From: Mytilus californianus
Lineage: Eukaryota > Mollusca > Bivalvia > Mytilida > Mytilidae
Reading direction: 5' to 3'
Assembly: GCF_021869535.1 (NCBI RefSeq)
Contig: NW_026262581.1
Span: 101,449,771-101,513,770, forward strand
DNA: 64,000 nucleotides
Of this stretch, positions 1-12,300 are shown one piece after another (position 1 is the first letter of the stretch; the number at the start of each line of letters is the position of its first letter). The translations under genes were made by a program, and so were the position numbers. Under the pieces are notes generated by a model, which made no database searches, was not told the DNA's origin, and saw nothing but the letters and a program-made list of their open reading frames with translations.

Positions 1-124
1 CTTTTCTGTAAATTGATAACATTCCTAATAACTTGATAACAAATTGTTTTTCACATACGCTTTTTACTGAAAAATTTTTAATAAGTCAAAGCAGTTTATG
101 AATAACTTTATAATCTTTACACCA

Positions 125-182
125 TTTGTCTTTTGAAGACGGAACGCGCGTCTGGCGTACAAAATTATAAGTCTGGTATATA
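125..182 (-). repeat. Fragment of dispersed SINE-like repeat (GCGCGTCTGGCGTAC family)
   Basis: The core GAACGCGCGTCTGGCGTAC is shared with copies at about 7215-7355, 25255-25395, 53275-53375, 54470-54605 and 59826-59955. Longer copies in the opposite sense read CCAGGC, then GCCAGACGCGC, then a GAAGTTGAAGAGCATTGA-like tail. A TATATATAAA at about 176-185 lies at its edge and is not trusted as a promoter. Confidence 0.65.
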
Positions 183-321
183 TAAAGAGTTTTTTTTACA
201 TGTTCTCGTCCTGATATGCATTTTAAAAAATCAGACATTCATCAGATACAAAAAAGTATTTTATTAAGAATGTGAGCCATTCCTTTTACCTCTGAATGCA
301 TGATTTTTGTTGTTTTTTTTT

Positions 322-333
322 TTCATTATTTAA
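322..333 (+). promoter_or_regulatory. Possible splice acceptor upstream of laccase start
   Basis: A pyrimidine-rich stretch ends in TTTAAG at about 329-334, just before the first coding exon. It could mean that exon 1 continues from an upstream noncoding exon outside or at the edge of the window. The ATG at 347 would then lie about 13 nt into that exon. Inference only. Confidence 0.3.
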
Positions 334-346
334 GGGGCGTTGAAAA

Positions 347-3300
347 ATGACTGGTTATCAAATAATGAGATTGAAAATCATCTGTATAGTATTTACCAAA
401 ATCTATTGCTTTGATAACGTCATCAAACCAAGTTGTCAGCCTGATGAAGAAATTTGTGAGTTTCATTGGACAGTTGCATACTTCCAAACAATGACAATAA
501 TCCCACCAAACGGAAAAGGCTCAAGAGCGCCAGTAGAAAATGTCAATGGCACACTTTATGTTAGGACTAACTGTGGATCACTGGAAAATGTTCGAGAAGG
601 TATCGTTTTATCAACAATTTACAACAATTTACAAATAATATGTACATGGTTTACTTTTATAAATTTTGACTTGGATGGAGAGTTGTCTCATTGGCACTCA
701 TACCACATCTTCTTATATCTATGTATCCTATGATTCTGTTAATTCATTTCAAACAATACAAATAAATACCCAAAACAAAAAGGTTCATACATTATTTAAT
801 TGTAAGCACGGAAATTGGAATCAAACGATTTTAAAGATGGAAGTAGTTCCAATGTCCCTTGCATTTATTTCATACGAAGGCCTCTGTCAAAAAGTATTTC
901 AATCTTAACTTAAGGTGGTACCAAACATCTTGACTTAAATTAATTTGGCTCATTTAATTTTCATAAAATTTTGACAAAATATTTACTTTGACCCTTTGAC
1001 AAAAATATAAAAAATTCAAAATACCTGAACCACACACTTTATCGGAAAAATTTTATGGAATATATAGCAGTTTGACAAACACTAATTTTGATCATTGAGA
1101 AGCTTAATACTTTCTTAACAATAGAACGTGATTAAAACGTTCAGCTGATTTTTAAAGAGTTATCTCCCTGTAGTGTTATGTACCACCTTAAATCCACAGT
1201 ATCACAGCTCAAAGTGCGTACTTTGATCTTCTAACGATAGTATGGCTTGTTTTCAAACATAATTATGACAAAATTATGAACACAGGAAGATAGTCCTTAA
1301 AAGAGAGGTGAAAGATGCCAAAGGGACATTCAAACTCATAAGTAAAAAATAAACTGACAACGCCATGGCTAAAAAAGAAAACCGCAATTTTTAAAAAAAA
1401 TTGGTAATTCAAAGAAAATGTTAAAAAAAACCATTTTTAACCAAAATCAAAATTCTGTTGGAAGTAAAACTATGTTGTATTTCGGGTACAATGAATAATT
1501 TCAATTTTGGTTAGGGATGACTTTAAGTGCACAATTTTACAAAAACATGTAATTTTTGCAATGTTATCCCCCAACAACAGCATGCAGTGTTGTATATCGC
1601 ATTTAGATTTTATGAACAGATATGTAAAATTGTAGACATTTTTATAAGCATATGAAATAGACTCTTGAATATTCAAATTCTAGCAGGGGTTGACAACTTT
1701 TATAATTTGACCCCGTGAGTTAAATCAAAACAACGAAAATTGGTCCTACCTCTTTCCAATCAAGGGACTACAATAACAGGTTAAAGCGTAACAATTCTGT
1801 AAGCCTCATACTTTTTTTAAAAAATGTTTTAACGATTGTTCTGTCTTGTTATCAGTTACTGATGATGACTATTTCGTATCCGGCGATGGACACCTAAAGT
1901 TTATGTTTGCAATTAACGACCAAGTTCCAGGACCTTCAATTGTCGTATACGAAGGTCAACAGGTAATATTATTATAACATAATTCTTTTTCTCCATTAAA
2001 TGAACATTTCCACTTTATAATAAACACCAGTACACATTTTTTTTTAAATTTAAACTAGTTCTGCGTCTCCAAAAACCGGAATGAATAACTAGAGTGAAGT
2101 GGGCATACATTAAAAAAAACATAAAATATGGAGATGTGGTATAATTTCTAATGAAACAACTATTCACCAGAGACCAAAGGACGCGACAAGGGTGTAAACA
2201 TCTACAGGGCAGTGTACGGCCTTCAACAATTTGTAGAATCAATATTTAATTATACAGATTTTGGATATGTGTTTGCAAATCAAAATGATAATTACAAGAC
2301 CAGTATATTTGAGTATATTTGAAAATGGCATCATTATGTTTAATAATCTTCCCGAGGAATATGTTTTCTAGTCAAGTTTATAAAAAAGTTTGCTTTGAAA
2401 ATTATTTGATTTAGATTCCAGATAACGCAAGAATCTGAATAACATAATTAAGAACCTCTATCTTAAAGATTCCTATCTAAAATGGGTGTTGTATAATATT
2501 CCTATTGAGGAACTAAGATGCAATGTATTCAATGGAAATATAGAAGACGAATTTCACTATCCATTTATTTCTAAGTCTCCTCAAATATAAACAGTAGAAA
2601 AAACTTGATTTCTAGTTATACTACGAAGTATCTAAGTAAACAGAATTTATCAACGTTATTGAATATCTGTTTCATAGATGACCACGCATATGTTTCAACT
2701 GTCGTAACCACAATCCCGTCCTCTTTTCCTCGAATGTGACATCACGGAATGAGACTTATCGCCTAACTTGTACTTATATAAGCAATACGTCTGGTGAAAC
2801 ATAAGTGCAGGATCTGCTTACCCTTCCGGAGCACCAATGATAATCCCCGGAGATCGTGTTGCTCAGTCTTTAGTTTTCTATGTGAAAGTTTGTAGACGGA
2901 TGTTTGTCTTTTCGTCGTTTTCGGTTTTTGCACTGTCATTGTCGGTATGTGTCATTTGTGTTATTAGATAATGTGATATTATTATGATAATCTAATTCCA
3001 GGTAATCATCTTTAATAATCAAAACAATACTGTTGGGGTAAATGCCTCGCTTGTATGGTTCAAATGACATATTATGTTGTTGGTACCATTGCTTTAGATA
3101 ACAATATCTTAAGAAAAAAGTATCGATGCATTGTGATATTGCGACCGCTTTGTTGTATTTCATTGACTTATAATGACTGTCATGTCAACAACAAAAATCA
3201 TTTAACTCAAGCTGAATGACAGTGATTTACAGATCTTTCACAAGGAACTAATATTCTACCACATGATAGAACGAGTACCTGGTTTGTCAAATACATATGT

Positions 3301-6300
3301 AAAAACTGAAAACGTGACTTAAATCTATGATATATGTCATAAGTTAACACTACTTACGTCCAATTTTACCGAAAAAAGAAAACAAAATGTTGATCCAATG
3401 GTATATTTATTAATTTATATATATTTTTTAATTTTCCAAAATGTATACACTTTTTCAGTATAGTTCTAAAATAATCACCCAATTCTTTCTGCAAATAATC
3501 ATATAGAATTAAGTTAGACTATATATAGATTCTAAGATATAAGAACTCAAAGTATTTAGATATTAATAAATTATTAAAAACCATAAAATGGATGGTATAT
3601 TATATAAAAAAAAGAGTAGGGGCACGAGACGGTAACACTTCAACACGAAGACGCCATTCTCAAACATACTATTTTGTCATGCAACATAATTGTCTCCATA
3701 ATTATTTTTTTAAAGATTTATATTTCTTGTGTTTAGATTGTAGTGCATGTTCACAATAAATTACTGATGGAAGGAGTGTCTATTCATTGGCATGGTCTGC
3801 TTCAGAAAGGTTCCCCTTTCATGGATGGTGTGGCTAGAGTTACACAGTGCCCTATCAATCCAGGAGAAACTTTCACTTACAGGTAATACATGTGTATATA
3901 TTATGGGCAAACACATAATTTTACTTATCAACGAATTAAATGTATATTGGCTCTGGAACTTATAAATATTCTTGAACTTATAAATATTAAAAAGAGGAGA
4001 TGTGGTACATGTATATATGATTTCCAATGAGACAACTCTCCATAGAGACCAGATGACGTACACGTTAGCAAGTCAAGTATATTGAAGCATTACTTTTTTA
4101 ACATTTTGTATGAAAAAAGAATATACTGATACACGTTTTCATATTTTATTTGAAAAAGGATAGGTACGGTAAACATCAATGAGATAGCAACCAAACAACA
4201 ACAGCAAAGTAAAATTATAGATAGTTTAAGGTTAATATAGGCTTTTGGGGGATACACTAGAGTCCACACCATTTGTTAAGGTCTAAATCGCGTCGAGTTT
4301 GGATAACAATTGAATTAATTAAACTGTTTCTTAATTTATATTTAGATTTAAAGCTCTTCCTTATGGGACATTCTGGTACCATTCACATCTTGGGGCACAG
4401 AGATCAGATGGAATAGCTGGTGCCTTAATAATTTTAAAAAGACCACAGTTACCAGTAAGTTATCACCTCATTAAATATCACAACCGCCTCGTTGGTATCG
4501 TGGTAGCGTGTTCGCCTCGAGTGTGGCAGTTCGTGGGTTCGAACCCTGACTGAGTCAAACCAAAGACTTTAAAATTGGTATTTGCTAATACTCCGCTTAC
4601 CATGCGGCATTAAGAAGTAAGAGCAAAGACTGGGCGGCCAGGAGTCAGAATAATGTGTCCAGGTAAGGAGACATGTCTTCCTGCGAACTATTTCCTTGTG
4701 ATCTAGCAAGTAAAAAATCCGGCTCAGCGTGTCGGTCTAGTACAAAGCATGGTTGATTTTCATATTACATTTTAATTCACCGCTAGACGTTTAAGCAGTC
4801 ATGCATCATCATTTTTAAATAGTATGCATGTAATAACTATGTTCGTTTATCCTAAATTAGCGCTAGCTTTCATGATGAAAGTTGACTATTTTTACTCAAT
4901 TTTCATTTATATTACTTTGGTATAGGATAAAAATATTAAAAAATAGGAAAATCAGGAAACTATATTGTGATAAACTTTTTATATACATTGAGGTCAATGA
5001 AAAGAACTAAAAAATCTTTTCATAATTAAAGAGACTCTTTTACATTTATTTTCTTTATGTACATTTTACTTTCCTGTTATTCTTGAAAATTGTCATACAT
5101 CCGAAACATGGAAATATATCATTTATCATATTGAAGTATAAGAGTAAATATAATGTGGTAACATTTTAGACTGACACTGTGCAACTGAATGAAAAAGAGT
5201 TTGTTTTTCTCGTACAAGACTGGTTCCAAAGAGGTTTTACACATGAAGTAAAGCTGTCTAACTGGCATTTAAACAAGTGAGTCAGAAGAATTTTAAATTT
5301 TGAAATTTTAAAATAATTATGTGGTTGTTTGGTTCTTGCTTATGAAATAATTGAATATGAGAGATTATTAGCTACTCGTAGTTTCCACAAGTACAAAAAA
5401 CAGCTTCCTGATTGTTTCCATAAGGTCACTTTCATTTCACTGTTTCAAGTTCACATTATCTCCCGTTATAAGAACTATGAAAACCACCTAATTGATTTAT
5501 ACGGTAACATTTCGAAGATATAATTAATTAAGTGACGATTACTCCAAATAAGTCAAAGGATCGTTTCGTATCTATGACGAGTTTATTTCGAATCAAAAGA
5601 ATCATATATGCATCTACATGACCGAAAATGTTTACACTATATGTACTTCAATTTTCAGTATAGTTTCAGAATACATACGATAACAAGCAAATGTATAAGA
5701 TAAAGAACATTGCAGTTAATCAATTTATACGTTTTGGACCAAACATTTCCAATTAAAAGAACCTAGGTCTTTACAACTTACGGAGCATGAGTTATACAAA
5801 CATACCGCTTTCGATATTGGACGGATTCTTTTAAGATGACACCGGTTCGTTTCGGTCAAAATTAACCACAAATTCAAAGGATGTAAAAATAAATTAAAAG
5901 TAAAAACACGCTGTCGACATTTTTAACGTTTAAAGATGTTACAACTAGAAAACGTTTTGTACTAGATAACTCTGTGTAGGAAAAGGGTGAGGTCCTAGCG
6001 GGTCAAGTCAAAAGCGTACTTATCTGTCCAATATAATGTAACAGAAATATCTTTTTGATATCTTACGAAACGAAAATTAAGCGAAAAAAGTGGTATTAGA
6101 ATAACAAAACTTATTATCAATACAATAACAAAAGTTAATTCCACTTACAAATTGGAAAGACCGTGACAAACAAATATAAACAAAACAAACATACAGGGTA
6201 GATCTATAAAATAAGCCTTCGTAGGTCCATGTCGTTTGCTTTCAATGTTTTATATCGGATATTTGTTTTTTTTACTTTCAATGCTGAACCACGAATTAAC

Positions 6301-9300
6301 AACGAAATCGTGCTTCAGGATTGAAAGGAAAAAAGATATATCCGATGAAGAGCTTTGAATGCAAACGACATAGAACTACAAAGGCTTATTCTATAGGACT
6401 TACATACAGGGAAATACGACAATAAAAGCGGAATGGTTTTTATTTTGAATGTAACAGGTACATACATACCGCCAATGGTGAATTGTGTGCTGGTATAAAA
6501 AAGACATATGACGGTTCAGTTATTGGACAGAAGGGTATACAGACTCCGTTGATTAATGCAAAAGGTACATTTGGAAACTTTATTAAGAAAAACTAAATAT
6601 GTATCTTTCAAGTAGAGTTTTGTGGTAAAACAGTTGTATTAAATATTCTGATATTTGTTTTTTGTTTTTTCACATTAGGGAGCTACCATTTGATTTTTAT
6701 GGGGGGGGGGGGGGGAGGGGGGGGGGGCTAGATGAATTTTGAAAAAAAGGCAGGACAGGGGTTTTGAGTAAAAAAAAAGGCAGGACAGGGGTTTTGAGTA
6801 AAAAAAAAGGCAGGATGACAATTTAACAATTTATGTAAAAAAAAGTCGGGATGAACTAATAAAAAAAGGCAGGACAGAGATTACAACTTAAAAAAAATGC
6901 AGGACAAAATTTTTCATCCTAGCCACCCCCACCCCCCACCCCCCCTAAAAATGTGTAATCCTCTTTCAAATTTTTCAGGGAGATTCCACGAACCTGCAAC
7001 AAATGGTAATGCTAACTATCTACCCTTGGAGACGTTTGTTGTTACAAGTAGACATAAATACCTGTTTAGAATGATTGGTATACAGTCAATAAGTACTTAT
7101 CGTATTTCTATTGATAATGTGAGTACAGGAACAACATTTCAGATCCGTACAATGTCCCCGTTTTCTACCCCAGGAATAGATTAACCTAGCTGTATTTGAC
7201 AAATTTAAACCTTTCGAATTTTTGGTTCTTTAATGCTCTTCAACTTCGTATTTTTATTTTGTATTTTAACCTTTTTTTATTCGAGCGTCAATGATGATTC
7301 TTTTGTAGACGAAACGCGCGTCTGGCGTACACAATCACAAGCCTGGTAACTTTGAATAGTTCTTTTATAACAATTTTAAGACTTATTCTATATTTTGGGT
7401 TGCTTTAAATGTTTATGCTTTGCTTTCAAACCATTGGTTCAAATATTTTAAAAGTTCTTAGATTATTACGGGGAAATCTAAAAAAAGAAATGAAAGATTT
7501 TTTTCAAAAATTGTTTGCTTATTTACTTATATCTATATATACACCATCTTTTAGGTGTTTACACATATTAATTTCTAAAATTGCTAAATATAAAAATAAG
7601 AAGATGTGGTATGATTGCCAATGAGACAACTCTCCACAAGAGACCAAATGACAAGTTTGTTTTTGTCTTGTGCATACCCTCCAGTACTTTTCATTCGGTT
7701 AAGTAGATTTAAAAATTTGATGCAATACTCCTAGATGTATAATATAATATATAATAAAACAAATTGACCTTGCTATAACGGTCATTACCCTGTAACATTT
7801 TAATTTACGTTTCAGAAAAATAGTAATCAACAATTGCTTAAAGACAATTTTATGTTTTATGATGCAGCACAAGATGAAGGTCCTTGCTGTTGATGGAGCT
7901 GATATTGAACCTGAGGAGACAGACTTTGTAATAATACATTCTGGTGAAAGATATGATGTCGAAGTCCTAAGCAATGCATCAGTTGGGAACTACTGGATTA
8001 GACTTGAAGATTTGGCACGTCAGGATATTGCAGGGGTATTAAAAAGTTAAAAATCAATTTCTCTGTCTTGCATTAAATACACTGTCACATTAACTATAAA
8101 AAAAATTTAAGCTTTTAACTGTTTTTGACATGTTTCTCCTCTCTTAGCAATACGTCAACAGACTCATTTGTCGTCAGAACATATAAATCATTATAATATT
8201 AAAAATGTGTTTGTTTTCTCATGAAATAAGAAGAAATATTCAAACATATTAAAACAATATTTAAAAGAAATTAAAATTTAAAGAAATCTCACATTCAGAT
8301 AATATATGACATTTCTAACTAGTCTACTTGCTCTCCAGAATCCCATACCAATGGTAGTAGGATATGGAATACTAAGATACGATGGCGCACCAAAGGAAGA
8401 TCCTGTTAGCTCAGGGAAAGTTTGCACAAAAAGAAAGCCATGCCGAGTTGTAAACTGTATATTCGGGTATTTCATCCTTTTTATTAAACAAAAAGTAATA
8501 TTTCTTCAATATAGTACCGATTCATAGATATGTATGCATATCTACATCAAATCCATATGGCTTTATGTTGATATTGTTCTTAAAACATAAGACTGGTATG
8601 GAAGAGAAAAAAAAGATGTCTGACACATGCAAATGCAACAGTAATCACATTCATGGAAATCTAGAAAAAATCCCAATATTCCAAAGTCTTGGCGACTTTT
8701 TCCATCTGTGCACATTCAATCGTGAAAGATTTACGTTTTCAATAAAGCGTATGATAGTTTGTATGTTCAAATCGTGTTAATGATAAAAGTCAACCAAAAC
8801 AAAGGTCTAAAAATGACTGCCAACTACTTGATTAAAGTAAAAAGACGAAAAACAAATATCATTCAAAACAAGGATTTGTATAGTGAGATTTCACCAAACA
8901 AATCCTTGTTCAAAACATTACACAGAAAATTGAAACCCGAGGTGAACTCAGGATCCGCAGATGATAAGCCACATTCGGTGTTACGTAATACATTGTAAAT
9001 GAGCAATGACAAAATAGATCTTATCTATGATGATCTCGAACAAAAATTGTCGTATTGACGTTCGTAAAAAGTTCGAAAAGAGACATCAACTGAATCCTTG
9101 TATCATAGCTTCCGCGCAGGCAAACACAATCAATCAAATCCTGACGGTTCTAAATAGTAAATTTGAAATCATCTCTTCGAAAGTTTTAAGAAAGTCATCA
9201 TGATTTAGTTGACTGTTATGCTATATCATTGTCATAGATTACCACGGATATATTCTAGCTGGGTTAGCTTTTCCAATTTTTATTTCGTCCACCTACCAAA

Positions 9301-12300
9301 ATTTTTTAAGTTTGAAAATCATTAATAATGTTCTTTCCCTTTGTTCCTTCTTAATTTTGATTATAATTGATGGGCAGACAGTTCTACAAACTCTGTTGTT
9401 ATGTGTATAGAATGTTTCAAAGCAATTTCGTATTGATTTTTCTGGTAATATAATTATAAAGTATGCTTTCAATAACTTCACTCCAGAACCTTTCCTGCAG
9501 ATGATTATACATCTTGTATTCCTGTTTCCAAACTTAAATCAAAAGAACATGAACTAGAAACCAATCCAGTACCAGTCATGTCTAGTGCAAACGATATGCA
9601 GGAATTCTTTCTTAGTTTTCATTACTCGTGTAAGTACACGAATTTATAAAAAAAAAACATAAATATATTTAAACATAATTTCATATAAATACTGATGTTC
9701 ACTGCTGGCATAATTGTCTAAATCGTTGTATGAAGTATATAGATAATCACATTGATCACAAACTTGTACAACATGTTAATAACTAAAAATGAAATATTAA
9801 TATTTTGTTCAAAATTAAATGAAAGACCATATCCTGAAATCCAAATGCACGAAAAGAAAATCTACGATTCAACCTATTACCTACGGTATGTATGAAAATT
9901 TCATAGAATCTTATGTAAACCGAACACATGTAGTGTGTGACAATATTGCTGATAGTTTCAACACATTAAAATTCCAATTATTGATTTAAATTGTCCTCTT
10001 TGTTTTATTGAATGTATTCTACTTGAAATTATCTTTTATCATACAGTACCAGAGGACAACCCAAGCATGGTAGTATCTACGATCAACAACTTTCGGATGA
10101 TTTTACCAACATCTCCACCAATGGTAAACAGTGTAAAATCAAATCATCATTGTACATTAGTTTGTTTGCTTGTTCACGATGGCCAATTTCAAATATGACA
10201 TGTGTACCTAGGATAAGAACCACTCAATACATCAATGGGGAAGTATTTAAAAGTAGACACGATACAAGACAGATAAATGGATTTCCAAATGCAAAGTCGG
10301 TAATCAACTCAAAAGAACAGACAACACATGGTAAAACAAGTGAATCTGTGAGCTACTGCTCACTAATGATACCCCCGCCCGCTAAAAGTATAAGGCAAAC
10401 AGGAAGTTGTTGAGTGATGAATCTGAAAGCGCATCACACGGAATAGCTGACTTATATAAACCCTGAAACCAAATTTCAGAAATCCTTGTAATGTAGTTCT
10501 TGAGAAAGATGCGACGAAAAATATTCATGATACGGATGGACGGACTGACGGACAGACAGAGGTAAAACAGTATACCCCCACTTTTTTAAAGCGGGGGTAT
10601 AACAAAGAATAGTCCAGAAAAAAACTAAATATTAATAAGAGACACGAACAACAGGGGTGCTCTGAATGAGGAAGTTGGAAAGACTAAAACAATGATACAA
10701 GAATAAGAAAGAAAATACTTATTGGAAGATTACCATTTTCAAAATGTAGGTTTGTTTATTTTTTCAGTTGCACGAGGCTGATTTTGTACCAGAGACTGCT
10801 TGTCCAAAAGAAATCACCACATTTGCATCCCAATGTAATCACATATTGGAGTTAAAATTAGGAAATGTAATACAGTTTGTTTTAGTAAATGTTGGTATGT
10901 ATGCGTGTTTGTCTGATGGGTGATTTGTATCATATTAAGTTTAGATATAGATGATAAAATGATTAAAAGAGATTTTCAAAGCCAAAAATTCCTTAACGGC
11001 AACTGACTTATCATGATCTTATAATATAGATGAGCCCTGGCCGAATTTCTAAATGCATAAAACCAAGTAAACATTACTTCCTATAACTAAGGAATTTTTC
11101 ATTCTTTGAGAGTGATTTATGTAGAACAAGTTAGTTATCGTCAATCAATAGTTGCATTAAAACGGGAGCCAATGTGAAATCAGACTTAATTTCGGTATAT
11201 CAACTTTGGATGGGGAATAAGTTCAGAACATCCAGTTGCAAATAGTACATGCATATAATGAAGAGAAATGTGTGAAATGAAAACGAACCCATATTTGTAC
11301 TAGACCGACGTGAAGAGCCAGAACTATTGTTATCATGTTATATCACAAGATAACAGTCCACAGGAAGATACGTCAACGCACACAGACGCATTCAGATTCC
11401 GAGTCGACTAGTGTTAAAAGTGTCTGCCCTAGACAGAAACCTTGTCAGTAATTATCTTTTGCTAAAACTTTAATGTTTTTGTCATTTAGGGGAATTGGTG
11501 TTAATAACAGATTTTTTTGAAGACTTTTTATTGGTTCACACAATATACAAAAGTGTAATCGAGTGTCCAAAAAGAAAATACATAGATAATGCACAATATG
11601 TTTTCTTCGTTTTCAGAAACAAAAGGTTTTGGCAGACCACATCCAATTCATATCCATGGACATCGATTCCATGTAATGAAAATCGGATTTCCGAAATATG
11701 ATCCCATAACTGGTAACATGACGGAAATGAACCAGGATATAATTTGTGAATCTAAAAATTGTGACAGAGCTCAATGGGCGGATCCATCATGGGCTAATGG
11801 GAATGTTCCAGGTATGAACACCAAAAATCCTGCTATCAAAGATACATTGGTTTTGCCATGGGGATCATATGCTGTAGTCCGCATTCTTGCTGATAATCCA
11901 GGTAGATATTCCGACACTTTTAAGTTAAGAAGGACTTCAAATATGTTTCTGCTGAATAAAGAATTAATTTGAAAAGAAGGTATTTTTTTAATGGCGTGTA
12001 TCAGTGTTGTTCATATGAAAAAAGGTATAACAAAAATACCGAACTCCAAGGCAAATTAAAAAAGGGAAAGTCGTCCATAAAAACTGACAAAATCAAACGC
12101 TATTAACCTGCAGAACAAGTGAAAAACAACTGCCTTATTTCTGACTTAGTACAAGCATTTTCAGAAAACAAAATATGGGTTAAACCTCCCAATTGTATGA
12201 CATTTGTTTATAGTTCCGTATATATTGACAAAATTAAATGAGCAACCCACTGACATCCTTTTTAGATATTTGACGGTCATCATTTGTTTTAACATTTGGG

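Noticed and set aside
176-186. TATATATAAAG as a TATA box for the laccase
   Set aside because: It lies at the edge of a SINE-like repeat fragment and cannot be tied to a transcription start.
4484-4555. Functional tRNA gene in laccase intron 4
   Set aside because: A and B boxes are present, but the acceptor stem does not close and the sequence continues into a SINE body.
7859-8050. Reading laccase exon 8 as a stand-alone 63-codon gene
   Set aside because: Acceptor, phase and homology place 7868-8035 as an internal exon; the ATG is internal.
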